Origin: Fibrella forsythiae | Lineage (GTDB): Bacteria > Bacteroidota > Bacteroidia > Cytophagales > Spirosomataceae | Direction of reading: 5' to 3' | Assembly: GCF_017353175.1 (NCBI RefSeq) | Contig: NZ_JAFMYW010000006.1 | Coordinates: 124,001-188,000, forward strand | DNA: 64,000 nt | In this document: positions 61,743 to 64,000 of the stretch, piece by piece | Numbering within the stretch: position 1 is the stretch's first letter | How the letters are laid out: each line of letters begins with the position of its first letter | Translations under genes and position numbers: made by a program | Notes under the pieces: generated by a model | The model's input: the letters and a program-made list of their open reading frames with translations, nothing else | What the model was told of the DNA's origin: nothing | The model's database searches: none

Positions 61743-63470
61743 ATGGCTCAGCAGGTTAAAGCAGATATAGTGATTGGCGGTAAAAAGCTGGAACACTTCA
61801 CACACCTCCAGATCAATCAGTCGCTGTTTACGCACCACACGTTCGAAATAGCTGTGCCTTTTGAGGTACTTGAAGACAAGAACGATTTTTTCTTCAAGCA
61901 GTCGCACACGGCTATGGTGGGCGAAGTGGCCACGATTTCGTTCAAGCCCCTCTATAAAAACGTCAGCGCTGATTTCAAGTTTTCCGGCATTGTTACCGAG
62001 TTAACCATCGTGAACAATACCGACATGATCAATTCCTTTCTGATAAAGGGGCATAGCCCTACTTACCTTATGGAAGATGGTCATCAGCGCCGGGCCTGGG
62101 TAGAAACGCCGCTTCCCATGATCATGAACGCGGTTTTAAAAGATTATCCGGGGTCATCGCTGCCCAGAAACGTTGATCTGACTTACACGAGCCTGATCGA
62201 TTACAAGGCGCAGTATGACGAATCGAACTGGGAGTTCGTGACCCGCCTCTGCCGTGAGTACAGTCAGTGGTGCTACTATGACGGCACTAAGCTAATTCTT
62301 GGACGCCCTGAAAACCAGACGGTTCCGTTTTTAATTGATGGGATTCAGCATTTCAATATGTCGGTTTCGCTGAAACCTAACCAGTTTCAGATGTACCATT
62401 ACAATTACCAGAAAGACGAAGACTACCGGAGCAACGGCAAGCCGGTTAATGGTATAGGCGTATTTGGCAATTTCGCTTACGCTAAATCAGCGTCGCTGTT
62501 CAGCCGCACCTCTCTTCGCTGGCCCCTGCGCGATGTACAGACAAAGAGTGAGCTGGACGAAGCCGTAGAGGCAACCAACATCAGTAATGCTACCGATCTG
62601 ATCACGTTTGAAGGAGCGGGCGAAAACCCCAACCTGACCATCGGCATCATTGTCGATGTAACGACCCAGAAGCTGACTGCACCGGGCAAATACAAACAGG
62701 AGAGCGTGGGTAAATACCGCATCATCGGCATGATCCATTTCGTTGATGAGGTCGGTAATTATGGTAACCGGTTCGAAGCTGTTCCGTTTTCGGCCGAAAT
62801 GCCGCCGCGCAATTCGCTCGTTCGAACGCCAACGGCCCTGCCCGAAATTGCGACCGTCATCAAGAACGACGACCCCAAAAAACTGGGTCGGGTCAAGGTG
62901 AAATTTCACTGGCCAAACGCCCTGGAAGCTAAATCGAGTTGGGTTAGGGTAGCTATGGCCTACACCGGCGGCGCACGCGGCTCGCTGTTTATTCCCGAAG
63001 TAAACGACCAGGTGCTTATCAGTTACGAGGCCAATCACGTCGATTTTCCGGTGATCGCCGGCAGTCTGTACCATAAAGACCCCGCGACCAACTACTTCTT
63101 CGACAATAACTACCAGAAGATAATCAGGACGAAGGGCGGCAATAAGATCGTGATGAAAGACAAGCCTGGCGAACAGGAGTTTTTTATTACCAACGCCAAT
63201 AATAAAGACACTGGCCTGCACATCAGCTTTAAAGATGACGGGGTGATTCAGATCTACACGAAAGGGCTGATTCAGATGGAGGCGAAGAACATCACCATGC
63301 ACACAACGGAAAACATTACCATGCACGCCGAGGGTAATGTAAAAATTACTGCCGATAAAGAAATGGCTCTGCACGGGCAGAAAAAAGTAGACGTAACCGG
63401 CACTGAGTTCAACGTCAAGGCAGACAGTAAGGTAGACATCACCGGGCCGAATGTAGACGTCTACGAATAA
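61743..63470 (+). CDS. vgrG: T6SS spike protein TssI (VgrG)
   Basis: The 575-residue trimer-forming spike has an N-terminal gp27-like part (residues 1-350, starting VKADIVIGGKKLEHFTHLQI, and including YDESNWEFVTRLCREYSQWCYYDG) and a gp5 OB-fold at about 360-440 (LPEIATVIKNDDPKKLGRVKVKFHWP). A C-terminal triple-stranded beta-helix follows with short repeats (ITMHTTENITMHAEGNVKITADKEMALHGQ). No extra effector domain follows the beta-helix. It lies between the two tssD genes, and a separate PAAR or effector gene is not seen in the window. Confidence 0.95.
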   Translation: MAQQVKADIVIGGKKLEHFTHLQINQSLFTHHTFEIAVPFEVLEDKNDFFFKQSHTAMVGEVATISFKPLYKNVSADFKFSGIVTELTIVNNTDMINSFLIKGHSPTYLMEDGHQRRAWVETPLPMIMNAVLKDYPGSSLPRNVDLTYTSLIDYKAQYDESNWEFVTRLCREYSQWCYYDGTKLILGRPENQTVPFLIDGIQHFNMSVSLKPNQFQMYHYNYQKDEDYRSNGKPVNGIGVFGNFAYAKSASLFSRTSLRWPLRDVQTKSELDEAVEATNISNATDLITFEGAGENPNLTIGIIVDVTTQKLTAPGKYKQESVGKYRIIGMIHFVDEVGNYGNRFEAVPFSAEMPPRNSLVRTPTALPEIATVIKNDDPKKLGRVKVKFHWPNALEAKSSWVRVAMAYTGGARGSLFIPEVNDQVLISYEANHVDFPVIAGSLYHKDPATNYFFDNNYQKIIRTKGGNKIVMKDKPGEQEFFITNANNKDTGLHISFKDDGVIQIYTKGLIQMEAKNITMHTTENITMHAEGNVKITADKEMALHGQKKVDVTGTEFNVKADSKVDITGPNVDVYE

Positions 63471-63525
63471 CGAATTTCCGCTTTCTTTTTCATAATCAAT
63501 CGTACAACTAAAACAACTTACTACT

Positions 63526-63951
63526 ATGGCTGCATCAGCAGTTGCCGCGTATTTTTCCGCCATGGGCGTACCTGACACTGAAGTCGTTAGCTTCAATTAT
63601 GAGTTGAGCCGTTCGGTTGACTCAAAAGGACGTCCATCATCCGTCACCCAGGGTGGCGTGGTACACGTTGAGTTAACATCTTCCGACGCCGATGGCCCGC
63701 TGGCCGAATGGCTGGCGAACTCCTATACGGAAGGCGATGGTACCATCCGTTTCGTTGATCAGGACCAGACAACGCTGAAAACCGTTGAATTCAGCAAGGG
63801 TCGGTGCATCAAGTACGCCGAGCGGTTCAACAAAACCCCCGAGCAGGGCGTTGTGGCCCGTCCGGCGGCAACGTTTACGCTTAGCATTTCGGCCGAGAAA
63901 ATCACCTTCGCCGGCGCCGAGCACGACAACAACTGGGGCGACAAGGCCTAA
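63526..63951 (+). CDS. tssD: Second T6SS TssD (Hcp-like)
   Basis: The 141-residue protein aligns with the first TssD: FNYELSRSVDSKGRPSSVTQGGVVHVEL matches its INFNQSTDRKGRASAGV region, and WLANSYTEGDGTIRFVDQDQ, VEFSKGRCIKYAERF and the closing HDNNWGDKA follow in the same order. Identity to the first copy is modest, so it is an old paralogue that could form different tube segments or carry different cargo. It follows vgrG after 55 bp and is closed by an inverted repeat at the window's end. Confidence 0.9.
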   Translation: MAASAVAAYFSAMGVPDTEVVSFNYELSRSVDSKGRPSSVTQGGVVHVELTSSDADGPLAEWLANSYTEGDGTIRFVDQDQTTLKTVEFSKGRCIKYAERFNKTPEQGVVARPAATFTLSISAEKITFAGAEHDNNWGDKA

Positions 63952-63956
63952 GACGT

Positions 63957-64000
63957 ACCTATCCGTAGCCGACACGCTCACTGGTTGGCTACGGATAGGT
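63957..64000. repeat. 14-bp perfect inverted repeat after the second tssD
   Basis: ACCTATCCGTAGCC at 63957-63970 and its exact complement at 63987-64000 flank a 16-nt loop. It ends exactly at the window edge, so the stem may be longer or carry a T-run beyond it. It is the likely terminator of vgrG-tssD. Confidence 0.8.

Noticed and set aside
62487-63596. 369-codon open frame antisense to vgrG
   Set aside because: Shadow of vgrG; no domain or start context of its own.
1-64000. CRISPR arrays, insertion sequences, integrases or prophage genes
   Set aside because: None found: no regularly spaced direct repeats, transposase or integrase motifs in any frame.

Overview
The window looks like chromosomal DNA of a Bacteroidota bacterium of the order Cytophagales, most like Spirosoma and its relatives. 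The evidence is a GC content near 50%, promoters of the TAnnTTTG (-7) type, no obvious Shine-Dalgarno sites, a subtype iii (Bacteroidota) type VI secretion system, and the order parA-parB-DUF5683-dapB-lepB. No rRNA, transposase, integrase, prophage or CRISPR array was seen. Most of the window is core genome.

Layout. 1-5.9 kb: a truncated aminopeptidase P, a secreted subtilase, hldD, queD and lpxB (LPS and queuosine-type functions). 5.9-11.4 kb: a minus-strand operon in the order tssK-like, tssO-like, PP2C phosphatase, membrane Ser/Thr kinase, which looks like part of the T6SS with its own phospho-switch. 11.6-17 kb: an acyltransferase, a 36-residue membrane peptide, a giant GT117/DUF2723 membrane glycosyltransferase and a DUF819 permease. 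17.2-17.5 kb: a promoter, a 174-nt tRNA-like RNA and a terminator. 17.6-35 kb: an Lrp regulator, two oxidoreductases, a PolX-like protein, pyrG, yidC, a TPR/periplasmic-binding protein, hemL, a glycosyltransferase, two tiny proteins, an MBOAT/AlgX-like O-acetylation pair and hisS. 35-44 kb: an orphan histidine kinase, dnaE, and a porin-amtB pair behind a sigma-54-type promoter. 44-55.7 kb: a radical SAM protein, parA, parB, DUF5683, dapB, lepB, ferredoxin, an AsmA-GT51 fusion, a beta-barrel protein, an SDR and thioredoxin. 55.8-64 kb: three linked genes of unknown role (coiled coil; membrane coiled coil; membrane-anchored Ppx/GppA-like protein), then tssB, tssC, tssD, vgrG and a second tssD.

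The T6SS parts lie in two blocks at opposite ends of the window. One block carries sheath, tube and spike genes. The other carries baseplate and membrane candidates together with a kinase/phosphatase pair. TssE, F, G, H, N, P, Q and R are not in the window.

Three features cut across gene annotation. First, the heptamer GGTACGT (or its complement) occurs about 55 times by eye where about 8 are expected, and is almost always preceded by A or G. Second, many intergenic spacers consist almost wholly of a long inverted repeat, and three of these share sequence. Third, the tRNA-like RNA has a Leu-type body, a GTC anticodon triplet and a variable region of about 100 nt. These are the best candidates for undescribed biology here, followed by the T6SS kinase/phosphatase operon and the Ppx-like trio.
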